From positions 18,735 to 81,559 of the forward strand of contig PACT01000012.1 in assembly GCA_002700285.1 (NCBI GenBank): 62,825 bases of DNA, written 5' to 3'. The position numbers and the translations under genes were made by a program. Positions within the stretch are counted from its first letter, which is position 1, and each line of letters starts with the position of its first letter. The notes under the pieces were generated by a model. It had not been told where the DNA came from. It worked only from the letters and a program-made list of their open reading frames with translations, and ran no database searches. This document shows, piece after piece, positions 34,619-43,789 of the stretch. This stretch comes from Crocinitomicaceae bacterium. GTDB taxonomy: Bacteria; Bacteroidota; Bacteroidia; Flavobacteriales_D; Sanyastnellaceae.

Positions 34619-36040
34619 ATGATGAATACCTACACTTTTCGCAAACTGTTTGTTTGCATTGCACTCTTTGCAACCGCTTCATTGTCTTACCAATCGATAG
34701 CTCAAGACACTTGGGATATTGAAGGAACGATCCTTACTGAATACGATTTGGTCACAGGCCTTCAAGTACCATGGGAGATCTTGTGGGGACCGGACGATAT
34801 GATTTGGGCCACAACACGACCTGGAGATGTCATGAGAATAGACCCTGAAACAGGATCGTACACAAATGTGCTCAACTTAAATGTTTATGGAGGAAATGGA
34901 TCTGAGGCTGGATTGTTAGGAATGGCCATGCATCCAGATTGGGATACGAATCCGAAGGTATATCTTGTATACAATTCAGGAACAAGCGGATGGAATGCCA
35001 CTGAGAAATTAAGTGTGTTTGATTGGAACGGTGTTGCTTTAGTTAACGAAGAAGTGCTTTTAACCGTTGATGGTGGTGGGATTCACAATGGATCTAGATT
35101 GTTGGTCTTACCTGACAACACGCTTCTTATGACGACTGGAGACGCTGGAGATGGAGGCGCTTCATCTCAGAATCTAAATTCAAACAACGGCAAGATGCTC
35201 AGGTTAAATCTTGATGGATCTGTACCTGCTGACAACCCTTGGCCTGGCAGTTATGTGTATAGCTGGGGGCACAGAAACAGCCAAGGCCTTTGCTTGGGAC
35301 CTGATGGGACGATTTACAGCTCAGAGCACGGGCAGAGCAACTGGGATGAATTTAACATCATTGAGGCCGGCAGGAATTATGGATGGCCAGAGGTTGAAGG
35401 CGCCTGCGGTGGTGCAGCGGAAAATGCCTTTTGTGAAGAGTTCAATGTGAGAGAGCCTCTAAGATCTTGGGCACCTTGTATCGCCGTTAACGGAATAGAA
35501 TACTACAACCACCCAGCGATTCCAGCTTGGAATCACTCCATACTTCTTTCTGTTATGGGAGGATTTAATGACCCAAACAAAAGACTTAGTATTCTTCACC
35601 TGAGCGAAGATGGTTTGGAAGTTGAATCTGAAGACCAATACTTTGCTGAGTTTAACCAAAGGGTGCGTGACATATGTGTCAATCCAAATACTGGAGCTGT
35701 TTACATGGCCCTAAATGGACCGTCCTATCCTGGTTATGGGCCGAATATCATTAAGGAATTTCGTCCAGGAGTGATTGATGGAATCAACACCATTGAATCT
35801 GAACTTGTAGATGCACTGATTTTTCCTAATCCGGCTTCTGATGTTGTGACTATCGAAGTTTCGGAATCATTAATCGGTGGGACATATCAATTGATTGATT
35901 ACAGTGGACGTACAGCAGTCAAGGGGTCAATCAATACACTTTCTTCTCAATTAAATGTGTCAGATATGGCGCGAGGGTCATACTATCTATTTATGCAGAA
36001 TGGCACACAGGTAATCACACGCACATTTACATTGAAGTAA
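34619..36040 (+). CDS. Secreted PQQ-type sugar dehydrogenase with T9SS sorting domain
   Basis: The ATG at 34619 (or 34622) gives about 473 aa with a signal peptide ending SIAQ; an in-frame TTG at 34592 is less likely. The six-bladed propeller of soluble glucose/sorbosone dehydrogenases is evident: GLQVPWEILWGPDD, GLLGMAMHPDW, GGGIHNGSRL with the catalytic His, SWGHRNSQGLCLGPDG and EHGQSNWDEFNII. The last 75 residues (IFPNPASDVVTIEV and GSYYLFM) form a type A T9SS domain. Oxidation of an extracellular sugar is inferred. A TonB receptor gene follows after 6 bp. Confidence 0.85.
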   Translation: MMNTYTFRKLFVCIALFATASLSYQSIAQDTWDIEGTILTEYDLVTGLQVPWEILWGPDDMIWATTRPGDVMRIDPETGSYTNVLNLNVYGGNGSEAGLLGMAMHPDWDTNPKVYLVYNSGTSGWNATEKLSVFDWNGVALVNEEVLLTVDGGGIHNGSRLLVLPDNTLLMTTGDAGDGGASSQNLNSNNGKMLRLNLDGSVPADNPWPGSYVYSWGHRNSQGLCLGPDGTIYSSEHGQSNWDEFNIIEAGRNYGWPEVEGACGGAAENAFCEEFNVREPLRSWAPCIAVNGIEYYNHPAIPAWNHSILLSVMGGFNDPNKRLSILHLSEDGLEVESEDQYFAEFNQRVRDICVNPNTGAVYMALNGPSYPGYGPNIIKEFRPGVIDGINTIESELVDALIFPNPASDVVTIEVSESLIGGTYQLIDYSGRTAVKGSINTLSSQLNVSDMARGSYYLFMQNGTQVITRTFTLK

Positions 36041-36046
36041 AGATTT

Positions 36047-38104
36047 ATGAGAGGTTACTTTTCTTTTATTGCTGCTTTTTTTTCGATATCAATTTCTGCC
36101 CAAACCATTATATCTCCTGCGGAAGTAAAGGCATATAGGCTTGACACCCCACCGCAACTTGTGACGGGTGTGTTTCATGAAATTGACTCATTAAGACTCC
36201 ATGGATTTGCCAGTTCTGATCTAAGTCAAGCGCTCAATTCCATCCCCAGTGTCAAGATGGAAACACGAGGAGATGGTGGATCACGTCGGCTACATGTTCG
36301 CGGATCAGCATTGCGGTCGCCCTATTCTGTTAGAAATACGATGCTGTTTTTCGATGGATTCGTTTTAACAGAAGCCGATGGAAATTCTCCGCTAGAGCTT
36401 ATCGACCCAGACTTCACTCAATCCGTCAATTTCGTCACAGGACCGTCAGCCGCTTCATATGGTGGTGCATATGGAGGCGCACTTCAAATTTTCAGCCGAA
36501 AAAACATGAAGAAAGGCACAGGTGCATGGGCACACATACGGATGGGAAGCACTGGAGGAGACGGATATGAAAATGAGGAGGGACTGAGTTTTTCAGGGAT
36601 TAACCGTCGGTTTTCCCCCGGAATCAGTCAGGGATTTGAGCGTGGCGCAATCAATTTTTCAATGGTTCTAACAGACAATCCTGGCTATAGAGATTGGGAG
36701 TGGAACCATAAAAAGCAAGGCAATCTGAGTGGATCATTCTATGACAAATCAGGAGGCATACATACTGTCTTGGCTTGTCATTATCATGGAAGCTGGGCAT
36801 TGCCGGGTGCAATTAAACAAAGCCAAGTAGATACGCTACCTACAGCATCTCCTGGACTTGAATACAATGCGCACGTGGATCGCATTCGAGATATGGTCGG
36901 ATACAAATATGAACGTAAAACACCAAGCGGGTGGGACTTATCGGCCTCTGTTTTAGGTCGAAACACTTCTAAAGTTAACCCATATGGTACGTCTCCCTTT
37001 TACAATGGATATAAAGAGGAATCGGGATCTGGTTATAGCTTTCTTGCCTCTGGAAGTAAAAGTATATTTCAAAATGACGCATGGGGTTTGGATTTTGAAG
37101 CAACAATTATGCGGTTAAATGACAATTTACAAATCACAGAATGGGATGAAGAGCCGTCTGACCTTGGGGCAAACATACCAATGCGTTACGATCTAACAAT
37201 GGATGCGCAGCAAAATTTTGTAAGTACAAGTTGGGTTGCTACTGTAGGCGATGATCTGCGCGTTGAAACCCAAATGTCATTTAGTAACAGATTAAGAAAC
37301 ACGAATGGTGCGCTCTATTCGGACATCGATGGGGATGAGGCAACACCTTATTTGAGTGACAAATCACACAACACCTTCCTGCCTAGAATAGGTGTAAGTT
37401 GGGAATTGAAGCCTGGATATTCAATCTTCGCTCAGGCAAGCTCCGGCTTTAGTGACCCTACTGCGTTTGAGCTCGTTAATCCAGAGGACGGACAAATTGC
37501 AGATTTGGACAGTGAGTCGGCTTTCGGTGCAGAAATTGGAACACGAGCTCAACTGTCAAACGATGTAAATGTGAGTCTCACCTTCTACCACCAAACTGTA
37601 AATTCTGCGATCATGCAGATTGTACAAGAAAATGATGCTGTTGCATTTGAAAATGTAGAAGGTGGTTTGGAGATGAATGGCATCGAGTTTGAACTCAATT
37701 ACAATATTATAGAACACATTAAATTAAGGGCTTATGGAGCGCTTGCACTTCACTCATTCGGTGATGAAACACCGTATTCCGGAAATACGCTTCCAGGTTC
37801 ACCCAAATCATCGGGAGGCTTGCAGATTTGGTCACAACATAAGTGGGGATCCATTAATTTAGATTCACGATATATTGGTGAAACACCCTTAAACAACGAT
37901 GGAACAAGCTTGATGGACAGCTACATGGTGATAAATGCATCTGTGGTTTTAAAACTGCCGAAAAACATTGTTGTTGAGATGGGCGCAAACAATCTTTTAA
38001 ACAGTGACTACAGCGACTGGCCTCAACTGAACGGTGTCTATGGCAAGTTATACAACCCAGCACCACCCAGGACTGCTTACGTGTCTTTACGCTGGTTTAT
38101 TTAA
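36047..38104 (+). CDS. TonB-dependent outer-membrane receptor
   Basis: The 685-aa protein has a signal peptide (ending ISAQ). Its plug domain (about 50-155) shows LSQALNSIPSVKMETRGDGGSRRLHVRG in pattern, FFDGF and GPSAASYGGAYGGALQI. A 22-strand-type barrel ends with an aromatic residue (SLRWFI). It resembles FecA/COG4772-like receptors, but the ligand cannot be inferred from sequence. It lies 6 bp after the secreted sugar dehydrogenase, so the pair probably forms an operon. Its 3' end overlaps the convergent PorE-like gene by 8 bp. Confidence 0.85.
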   Translation: MRGYFSFIAAFFSISISAQTIISPAEVKAYRLDTPPQLVTGVFHEIDSLRLHGFASSDLSQALNSIPSVKMETRGDGGSRRLHVRGSALRSPYSVRNTMLFFDGFVLTEADGNSPLELIDPDFTQSVNFVTGPSAASYGGAYGGALQIFSRKNMKKGTGAWAHIRMGSTGGDGYENEEGLSFSGINRRFSPGISQGFERGAINFSMVLTDNPGYRDWEWNHKKQGNLSGSFYDKSGGIHTVLACHYHGSWALPGAIKQSQVDTLPTASPGLEYNAHVDRIRDMVGYKYERKTPSGWDLSASVLGRNTSKVNPYGTSPFYNGYKEESGSGYSFLASGSKSIFQNDAWGLDFEATIMRLNDNLQITEWDEEPSDLGANIPMRYDLTMDAQQNFVSTSWVATVGDDLRVETQMSFSNRLRNTNGALYSDIDGDEATPYLSDKSHNTFLPRIGVSWELKPGYSIFAQASSGFSDPTAFELVNPEDGQIADLDSESAFGAEIGTRAQLSNDVNVSLTFYHQTVNSAIMQIVQENDAVAFENVEGGLEMNGIEFELNYNIIEHIKLRAYGALALHSFGDETPYSGNTLPGSPKSSGGLQIWSQHKWGSINLDSRYIGETPLNNDGTSLMDSYMVINASVVLKLPKNIVVEMGANNLLNSDYSDWPQLNGVYGKLYNPAPPRTAYVSLRWFI

Positions 38105-40067
38105 CGACGATTTCAACCCTCCTATTTAGTGAGCGTCCCTCTTCGGTATCATTAGTACCTATAGGGTCCAAACTTCCAACACCAGAATAAGAAAGGCGAT
38201 CAGGGTGAATGGAATTTGACACAAGGAAATTCATGACAGATAACGCGCGAGAAGTACTTAATACTTTATTCGAGGACGTCGCGCCAATGTTATCTGTGTG
38301 CCCTATAATTTGAACATTAGAAGTAGGATTTGAACGAAGCCAAATCACCAAACGTGAAAGGTCGGTTTGATAACCTTCCGCAAGATCTGCGCTTCCACTC
38401 TCAAATCTTACTGTTTTCATAGAAATTGAAGCGCCTGTTTTGATTCTTTCAAGAATCACTTCAATGTGCCTGTCGCTATCCGCTGTGTCAATAGAAAAGA
38501 CATCGTCAATTTTAAACATGTATCCCTCGCGAGACACTTCAAAACTGTAGCGTCCATTTTCTGGAAGCGGAAGAACAAAGCCGTTGGCATCACCAGACAT
38601 TGCTTTTGAAGTTACTGAGGCGACAAACTCGCCTGTTTTAACATTTACAAGATCTACGTTTGCTTCAATGGGTTGTAATGAAGTCTGGTCCAATACGATT
38701 CCAGACAGTACGCCCACAGAAGTCGGACGAGAATCCTGAGGTAGCGTAAACTGCCAGAGATCTAAATCGCCATTATGGGTGGACCTATTTGTTGCAAATA
38801 TTGCCTTCTCCCCTCCTGGTTCAACGAGAAGACTGTTTTCATTGCGGTTTGTATTGAGTGGATACCCCAGATTGACTGGCGTTCCCCAAAGTCCGTCTTC
38901 ACTTTTACGCGACACAAAAATATCCAACCCTCCCAAACCAGCATGACCGTTGCTACTGAAGTACAAGGTTTTGCCATCTGGATGTAAAAAAGGAGACTCT
39001 TCTTCGAACGATGTATTGATCTTTCCTGGTAAGATGAAAGGCTTCCCCCATGTCCCATCATCTCCCCGCATTGTGCCGAACAAATCACTCCCTCGGTGAC
39101 GTGAATGACGGGCACGCGCAAAAACCAAAAAGTTCCCATCTGCGGACAAAGTCGGCTGACTCTCCCAGGCACCCGAGTTTGGTGCGCCTAAATTCTCCCC
39201 CAAAGACCATGTTTGTGTGTTGGGGTTGTAAACACTCTCAAACAGGTCACAACTCCCCTTCCCTTGACGATCTCCAAATCCATCTCGAGGGCTCGCGCAA
39301 GCTGTGAATATAATTGTCATCCCATCACCTGAAATGGATGGCGCGCCTTCGTTAAATGCTGTATTTATGCCGTATAATGGCTGCGCAAAAGACCAAGTCT
39401 CTGTGGCATTTCTAGAGGTAAAATAAAAATCTTCATGCTCAAAGTTTCCAAAAGAACTGGGGACAATACGCGTGAACACCATATTATTTCCATCCAATGT
39501 CATTGTTGGATAATACTCTTGCATCTCAGTGTTTACGAGTCCTTCCAGCGGCCGAATATCAATATCTGTATGTGGGAATGATACCGCTTTGATTGAGAAT
39601 TCAAGACCATTGTTCACCCAACGATAATGTTGAGACAACACAGAGTCTGCATTGATTTTGCTGAACACATCGGTGTTTCTAAAGCGATCCATAGAGGCAA
39701 CTCCCGCCTTATAATTCCCAAGTTTCCAATTAAGTTCAGCCAGTTCTAGCCACCCCCTCTGAAACGAGCGGTCATTTATGCTCAGACCTTTATTAAGCGC
39801 AATGATGGCTAATGAGTCACGGTTAAGATCTCTGTTTGTTTGTGCCAGAAGAAACCAGGCTTTGTGAAAATTTGGAGACTTTTTGAGCGCCTTCTCCAAT
39901 TGAACTACTGTGTTGTCTAAATCAAAGGACGAATATGACTGTAGCGCATTTTCATAAGCTCGTTGAGCGCTACGAGACACCTGAGCATGAATTTGGAATG
40001 GATTCAATGCACAGCACAGTGTGACCAACGCTAAAAAAACAGCTACCTTAGATAAAATTTCCCTCAC
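38097..40067 (-). CDS. PorE-like OmpA-family protein (TPR, PD40 propeller, regulatory domain, OmpA)
   Basis: I place the start at the GTG at 40067 (656 aa), because it directly precedes a signal peptide (VAVFLALVTLCCAL to IHAQ). The open frame to 40223 would run through the divergent gene. Domain order is TPR-like helices (about 33-145), a PD40/WD40-like propeller (about 165-420, with YYPTMTLDGNNMVFTR and FLHPDGKTLYFSSNG), a carboxypeptidase-regulatory-like domain (about 445-530), and OmpA peptidoglycan binding (about 545-656, IIGHTDNIGATSSNKVLS). This is the architecture of PorE, a T9SS component of Porphyromonas. Whether it is a true PorE orthologue is uncertain, since Bacteroidota have paralogues. 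Confidence 0.75.
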   Translation of the reverse strand: MREILSKVAVFLALVTLCCALNPFQIHAQVSRSAQRAYENALQSYSSFDLDNTVVQLEKALKKSPNFHKAWFLLAQTNRDLNRDSLAIIALNKGLSINDRSFQRGWLELAELNWKLGNYKAGVASMDRFRNTDVFSKINADSVLSQHYRWVNNGLEFSIKAVSFPHTDIDIRPLEGLVNTEMQEYYPTMTLDGNNMVFTRIVPSSFGNFEHEDFYFTSRNATETWSFAQPLYGINTAFNEGAPSISGDGMTIIFTACASPRDGFGDRQGKGSCDLFESVYNPNTQTWSLGENLGAPNSGAWESQPTLSADGNFLVFARARHSRHRGSDLFGTMRGDDGTWGKPFILPGKINTSFEEESPFLHPDGKTLYFSSNGHAGLGGLDIFVSRKSEDGLWGTPVNLGYPLNTNRNENSLLVEPGGEKAIFATNRSTHNGDLDLWQFTLPQDSRPTSVGVLSGIVLDQTSLQPIEANVDLVNVKTGEFVASVTSKAMSGDANGFVLPLPENGRYSFEVSREGYMFKIDDVFSIDTADSDRHIEVILERIKTGASISMKTVRFESGSADLAEGYQTDLSRLVIWLRSNPTSNVQIIGHTDNIGATSSNKVLSTSRALSVMNFLVSNSIHPDRLSYSGVGSLDPIGTNDTEEGRSLNRRVEIVVK

Positions 40068-40071
40068 GCCA

Positions 40072-40079
40072 CGAATGTA
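40072..40079 (-). promoter_or_regulatory. Promoter-like box TACATTCG 4 nt before the PorE-like GTG start
   Basis: The minus strand reads TACATTCG-TGGC-GTG. The TAnnTT core starts 12 nt before the start codon, as at glnS and mtaB, and supports the GTG start at 40067. The box overlaps the first base of the divergent yfcE-like gene. Confidence 0.4.
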
Positions 40080-40570
40080 TGAAAAGAATAGGTCTGCTTT
40101 CTGATACACATAGTCATCTCGATGAAAGAGTTCGGAATCATTTGAAAGAATGTGATGAAATTTGGCATGCTGGGGATATTGGAGAAATTCATGTAACAGA
40201 TCAGCTTTCAAAAATCGCGCCACTTAGAGCTGTTCATGGAAATATTGATGGTGGAGATGTCCGAATTACCTTCCCAAAAGACTTAAAATTCACAATTGAG
40301 GGACAAAAAGTGTGGATAACGCATATCGGAGGACGGCCTCCACGGTTTGCACCAGGAATACTTTCGGAACTGATAACCTACCGGCCTGATATCTTTATAT
40401 GTGGACATTCACACATCCTGATTGCTCAGGGATGCCCTTCTTTTGGTGGGCTTCACTTAAATCCAGGTGCGGCTGGAATCTACGGAAATCATAAGGTAAG
40501 AACGATTATGAGGTTTGACATAACAACGTCGGGCATTATGAATTTAGAAGTAGTCGAAATGAAAAAATAG
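40079..40570 (+). CDS. YfcE/MJ0936-type metallophosphoesterase
   Basis: The 163-aa protein has metal-binding motifs of the calcineurin-like fold in order: GLLSDTHSHL, WHAGDIG, VHGNID, WITHIGG and CGHSH. It is a small cytoplasmic phosphodiesterase; the natural substrate is unknown. The start is only 11 bp from the divergent PorE-like GTG. The rho promoter begins directly after its stop codon. Confidence 0.88.
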   Translation: MKRIGLLSDTHSHLDERVRNHLKECDEIWHAGDIGEIHVTDQLSKIAPLRAVHGNIDGGDVRITFPKDLKFTIEGQKVWITHIGGRPPRFAPGILSELITYRPDIFICGHSHILIAQGCPSFGGLHLNPGAAGIYGNHKVRTIMRFDITTSGIMNLEVVEMKK

Positions 40571-40600
40571 TTTGATTTCTATATAAAAGTAGTATATTTG
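40571..40600 (+). promoter_or_regulatory. rho promoter: -33 TTTG and -7 TATATTTG
   Basis: TTTG (40571-40574) and TATATTTG (40593-40600) are separated by 18 bp. This is the best complete Bacteroidetes-type promoter in the window. Transcription would start near 40604-40607, giving a leader of about 83 nt before the rho ATG at 40689. Confidence 0.7.
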
Positions 40601-40603
40601 ACT

Positions 40604-40661
40604 TATCCTATAAAAGGATACAGGGTGTTAAGCGGCAACGTAAAAAGGTTGACCGGACACC
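40604..40661 (+). promoter_or_regulatory. Structured 5' leader of rho
   Basis: Two hairpins can form. The first is TATCCT/AGGATA with a 5-nt loop (40604-40620). The second is a longer one with outer stem GGTGT/ACACC (40624-40628 with 40657-40661) and inner stem CGGCAAC/GTTG-A-CCG (40633-40639 with 40648-40655, one bulged A). No U-tract follows, so it is not an intrinsic terminator. It may be a regulatory leader, since rho genes are often autoregulated. I cannot match it to a named RNA family. Confidence 0.45.
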
Positions 40662-40688
40662 ATTTCCCTAACAAAATTTATTATTCTG

Positions 40689-42479
40689 ATGTACGACATC
40701 ATAGAACTAAACGGCAAAAAGGTCGCCGACCTCCGAGAGATAGCTTCAAAACTTGACGTAAAACGTGTTGATAAGCTCAAGAAGCAAGACCTTGTCTATT
40801 CTATCCTAGACGAACAAGCATTACTTCCTTCTTCTAAAACCAGTGGCAAATCAACGGAAAAGTCAAAAGCGCCAGCAAGAAAAACTGCTGCAAGGCAAAC
40901 AAGCACAAACAAAGCTTCACAGAAATCAGATGACAAAAGCCCTGCAAAGAGTCGCACTGTCAGAAAGAAGCCTGAAAATCGAAATTCAAACACAAGTGCA
41001 TCAAAAGAAGGCGAACATAAGAAAGGAGATAGCTTGAGAGAAAGACGTGACCGAAGAAAAAAGGAGGACAGTCCTAAAACTGTCGATGAAAACACAAAGG
41101 ACATACGTCAAGAAAGACGGGAAGACAAACGTGACAACAGACGCGACGACAGACGCGACGACAAACGCGACGACAGACGCGACGACAAACGCGACGACAA
41201 ACCTGACAACAGGCGCGATAACAGACGCGACAACAAACGTGAAGACAGAGATGAGCGTCAAAATCGCAATGATCGAAACGCAAATCGCAACAATCCGAAC
41301 CACAACCGAAACAGACCTAAACAAGACAAGTTCCTTTCAGAACCTGAGGAGCATGGATACAATTTTGACAACCTTGTTGAAATTGAAGGGGTCCTAGAGG
41401 TACAACCTGAAGGACACACAATCTTAAGATCAGCAGATTATAATTACCTCAATTCTCCTGACGATGTATACGTCTCATCAAAACAGATGAAACAATTCTC
41501 TATTCAGAATGGAGACACTGTTGTTGCAGGCATCCGCCCTCCACGTAAGGGGGAGAAATTTTACCCGCTCATCAGTGTCAAGTCGGTCAATGGAAGATCT
41601 TTAGAATGGATTCGAGATCGCGTTCCTTTTAAATATTTGACGCCTCTTTTTCCACAAGAAAAATTTAATTTAAGCACTGCACGTGGGGGTACATCAATGC
41701 GTTTAATGGACCTGTTCTCTCCCATCGGAAAAGGACAAAGAGGGATGATCGTCTCTCAACCAAAGACAGGTAAAACAACGTTACTGAAAGATCTCGCAAA
41801 CGCTATTTCGATTAATCACCCTGAAGTTTACCTCATCATTTTACTTATCGATGAGCGACCGGAGGAGGTTACTGACATGAAGAGAAGTGTCAATGGGGAG
41901 GTGATCGCATCCACTTTCGACGAGCCTGCAGACCGACATGTACGTATTGCGAATCTCGTTTTAGAAAAAGCAAAAAGAATGGTAGAGTGTGGACATGATG
42001 TCTGCATTTTATTAGATTCTATTACAAGACTCGCTCGGGCTTACAATACTGTGAGTCCTTCTTCTGGAAAGATTCTATCTGGAGGTGTTGAAGCAAATGC
42101 ATTACAGAAACCTAAACGATTCTTTGGTGCAGCGCGTAACATTGAAAATGGAGGCTCACTATCTATTATAGCTACTGCCTTAGTGGATACAGGGTCAAAA
42201 ATGGATGAAGTTATCTTCGAAGAGTTTAAGGGTACCGGAAACATGGAGCTCATGCTTGACCGGAAAATTGCCAACCGTAGAATTTACCCAGCCATTGACA
42301 TTCAATCTTCAGGAACACGAAGAGAGGATCTTCTTTTAGATAAAGAAGCGCTTCAACGTATATGGATTTTAAGAAAGCACCTTGCGGATATGAACCCTGT
42401 AGAAGCCATGGAATTTGTGAAGGGACGAATTGAATCGTCCAAGACAAATGAAGAGTTTCTCAACTCAATGAACGGATAG
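40689..42479 (+). CDS. rho: Transcription termination factor Rho with large disordered insert
   Basis: The 596-aa protein has an N-terminal Rho_N helical domain (about 1-46). A long basic, low-complexity segment follows (about 47-214), including D-(D/N)-(K/R)-R tetrapeptide repeats at 145-188. Then come the RNA-binding OB fold (about 220-300) and the RecA-like motor with Walker A PKTGKTT (358-364), [24 protein letters not shown], and a C-terminal [11 protein letters not shown]. coli Rho is 419 aa, so the insert explains the extra length. Inserts of this kind in Bacteroides Rho have been linked to phase separation. Downstream genes follow closely on the same strand. Confidence 0.96.
   Translation: MYDIIELNGKKVADLREIASKLDVKRVDKLKKQDLVYSILDEQALLPSSKTSGKSTEKSKAPARKTAARQTSTNKASQKSDDKSPAKSRTVRKKPENRNSNTSASKEGEHKKGDSLRERRDRRKKEDSPKTVDENTKDIRQERREDKRDNRRDDRRDDKRDDRRDDKRDDKPDNRRDNRRDNKREDRDERQNRNDRNANRNNPNHNRNRPKQDKFLSEPEEHGYNFDNLVEIEGVLEVQPEGHTILRSADYNYLNSPDDVYVSSKQMKQFSIQNGDTVVAGIRPPRKGEKFYPLISVKSVNGRSLEWIRDRVPFKYLTPLFPQEKFNLSTARGGTSMRLMDLFSPIGKGQRGMIVSQPKTGKTTLLKDLANAISINHPEVYLIILLIDERPEEVTDMKRSVNGEVIASTFDEPADRHVRIANLVLEKAKRMVECGHDVCILLDSITRLARAYNTVSPSSGKILSGGVEANALQKPKRFFGAARNIENGGSLSIIATALVDTGSKMDEVIFEEFKGTGNMELMLDRKIANRRIYPAIDIQSSGTRREDLLLDKEALQRIWILRKHLADMNPVEAMEFVKGRIESSKTNEEFLNSMNG
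41121..41252 (+). repeat. 12-bp minisatellite inside rho (about 11 copies)
   Basis: The units follow the pattern GACGACAAACGC with variants (GACAACAGACGC and GACGACAGACGC), about 11 in phase with the reading frame. They encode tetrapeptides such as DDKR and DDRR. The central copies are nearly identical and the flanking copies diverged, the usual result of slippage or unequal exchange. Confidence 0.9.
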
Positions 42480-42486
42480 GAAAAAA

Positions 42487-43059
42487 GTGAGAAACAACTT
42501 TCTTATTATATTGTTAACGTTGCTGGGATGGATCATCATGAAATATCTTCTTCTGGGAAATGTTTCATTTGAAAACTCTTTTAAATACGGATTTCTTTAT
42601 CATGGTACTGCGCTTGTAATACTTGCGATACTCGCAACTACACGTGGCATTCGTTCGATGAAAAATACGCCAGTGTTTCTTGTGGGATTTAAGCACATCG
42701 CAAAGAATGTGATCACATATGCCCTGGGAGCAACTTTGACTGTAGGTCTTTGGCATCATGTTATCGTTAAACAAGCGACACACGCAAGATTAGAGACGCT
42801 GAAAGTCTCAATCTCCAATCACTTTGAATCAGAGGCTGATTTCCAAGAAGAATCAACTAAAAACAATCTGGGAGATTTGACGCTTTCAGATTGGGTGACA
42901 TCTCAGCATGAAGCTGCGGATATATTTTATTCACCAAAAGCACAGATTTCACTCACGCTTATGGTTTACTTACTCTTAGGGGTTTTCATGTCATTTATCG
43001 CTAGCTTACTATGGACAAAAGTTTGGGGACTGCAACAAATAACTTCAAATCCCCGTTAA
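42487..43059 (+). CDS. Four-segment membrane protein, possibly DUF4199
   Basis: The 190-aa protein starts at GTG, 7 bp after the rho stop. Hydrophobic segments lie at about 4-24, 36-52, 72-92 and 155-175, with a polar loop (about 95-150) between the last two. That pattern recalls DUF4199 proteins of Bacteroidota, but the assignment is weak. An internal ATG at 42538 would cut the first membrane segment, so the GTG is preferred. Function unknown; it lies between rho and porT. Confidence 0.55.
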   Translation: MRNNFLIILLTLLGWIIMKYLLLGNVSFENSFKYGFLYHGTALVILAILATTRGIRSMKNTPVFLVGFKHIAKNVITYALGATLTVGLWHHVIVKQATHARLETLKVSISNHFESEADFQEESTKNNLGDLTLSDWVTSQHEAADIFYSPKAQISLTLMVYLLLGVFMSFIASLLWTKVWGLQQITSNPR

Positions 43060-43078
43060 AGAAAATGTATGTGAAAAA

Positions 43079-43789
43079 ATGAAACAGAAATTAGTCATAT
43101 GGATTGTGCTGGGGTTAATGGCTTTGCCATCGTTGGCTCAAGGTGGCAGAAAGAACCTCGCTTCGTTCGACAATAAACGTTATCATTTTGGGTTTATCCT
43201 GTCAGGCAACAAATCAGATTTTAGATTTGATCTAAAACAGGATACCGCATTTAGCACTGGACTTTATGGAATCGAAAACTCACCTCAGGGTGGCTTCAAC
43301 CTGGCATTACTTGCTTCTTTAACCATTAACAGACATCTGAGACTACGTTTCACGCCAGGTCTAAGCTTTCAAGACAGAGGCTTGGCTTACTCATTCTCAC
43401 AAAGTTCTGGTGGGATAAGTCAAATACTACGTCGCACAGAGTCCGTCAACCTTGACTTGCCCTTACTTCTTAAAATACGTACGGATCGAATTGCAAATTT
43501 TGCAGCATACTCATTAATCGGCGTGAAATACAGCCGAGATATGCAATCTCAAGAAGAAGTGAATCAACAGTTACAGGATGACGATATTCTTAGAGTTCAA
43601 GCGCCTAACATTTCCTTAGATATGGGAGGTGGCATTGACATTTTTCTTCCATATTTTAAATTTTCGATAGAGCTTAAAACAGAAATGGGGTTGATTAATG
43701 TACTCATTCCAGACGACAGCGACTACGCAAATCCATTGGAGGGATTACGAACGCGTTCATACATTTTATCTATTTGTTTTGAAGGATAA
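43079..43789 (+). CDS. porT: PorT-family outer-membrane protein (T9SS / gliding)
   Basis: The 236-aa protein has a signal peptide ending LAQ and an outer-membrane beta-barrel pattern: YHFGFILSGNKSDF, LALLASLTINRHLRLRFTPG, VNLDLPLLLKIRTDR, AYSLIGVKYSRDM, and a final aromatic strand. These are features of PorT (SprT), an outer-membrane T9SS protein needed for secretion in Porphyromonas and for gliding in Flavobacterium. Its stop directly abuts the yigZ start (TAAATG). Confidence 0.8.
   Translation: MKQKLVIWIVLGLMALPSLAQGGRKNLASFDNKRYHFGFILSGNKSDFRFDLKQDTAFSTGLYGIENSPQGGFNLALLASLTINRHLRLRFTPGLSFQDRGLAYSFSQSSGGISQILRRTESVNLDLPLLLKIRTDRIANFAAYSLIGVKYSRDMQSQEEVNQQLQDDDILRVQAPNISLDMGGGIDIFLPYFKFSIELKTEMGLINVLIPDDSDYANPLEGLRTRSYILSICFEG

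Noticed and set aside
40068-40223. Longer N-terminus for the PorE-like protein (708 aa)
   Set aside because: The extension runs antisense through the yfcE-like gene, has no family resemblance, and would bury the signal peptide at residue 60.
41001-41324. Long Cys- and Val-rich ORFs antisense to rho
   Set aside because: They are reverse-strand readings of the 12-bp repeat in rho, which lacks stops in several frames. The repeat composition alone explains them.
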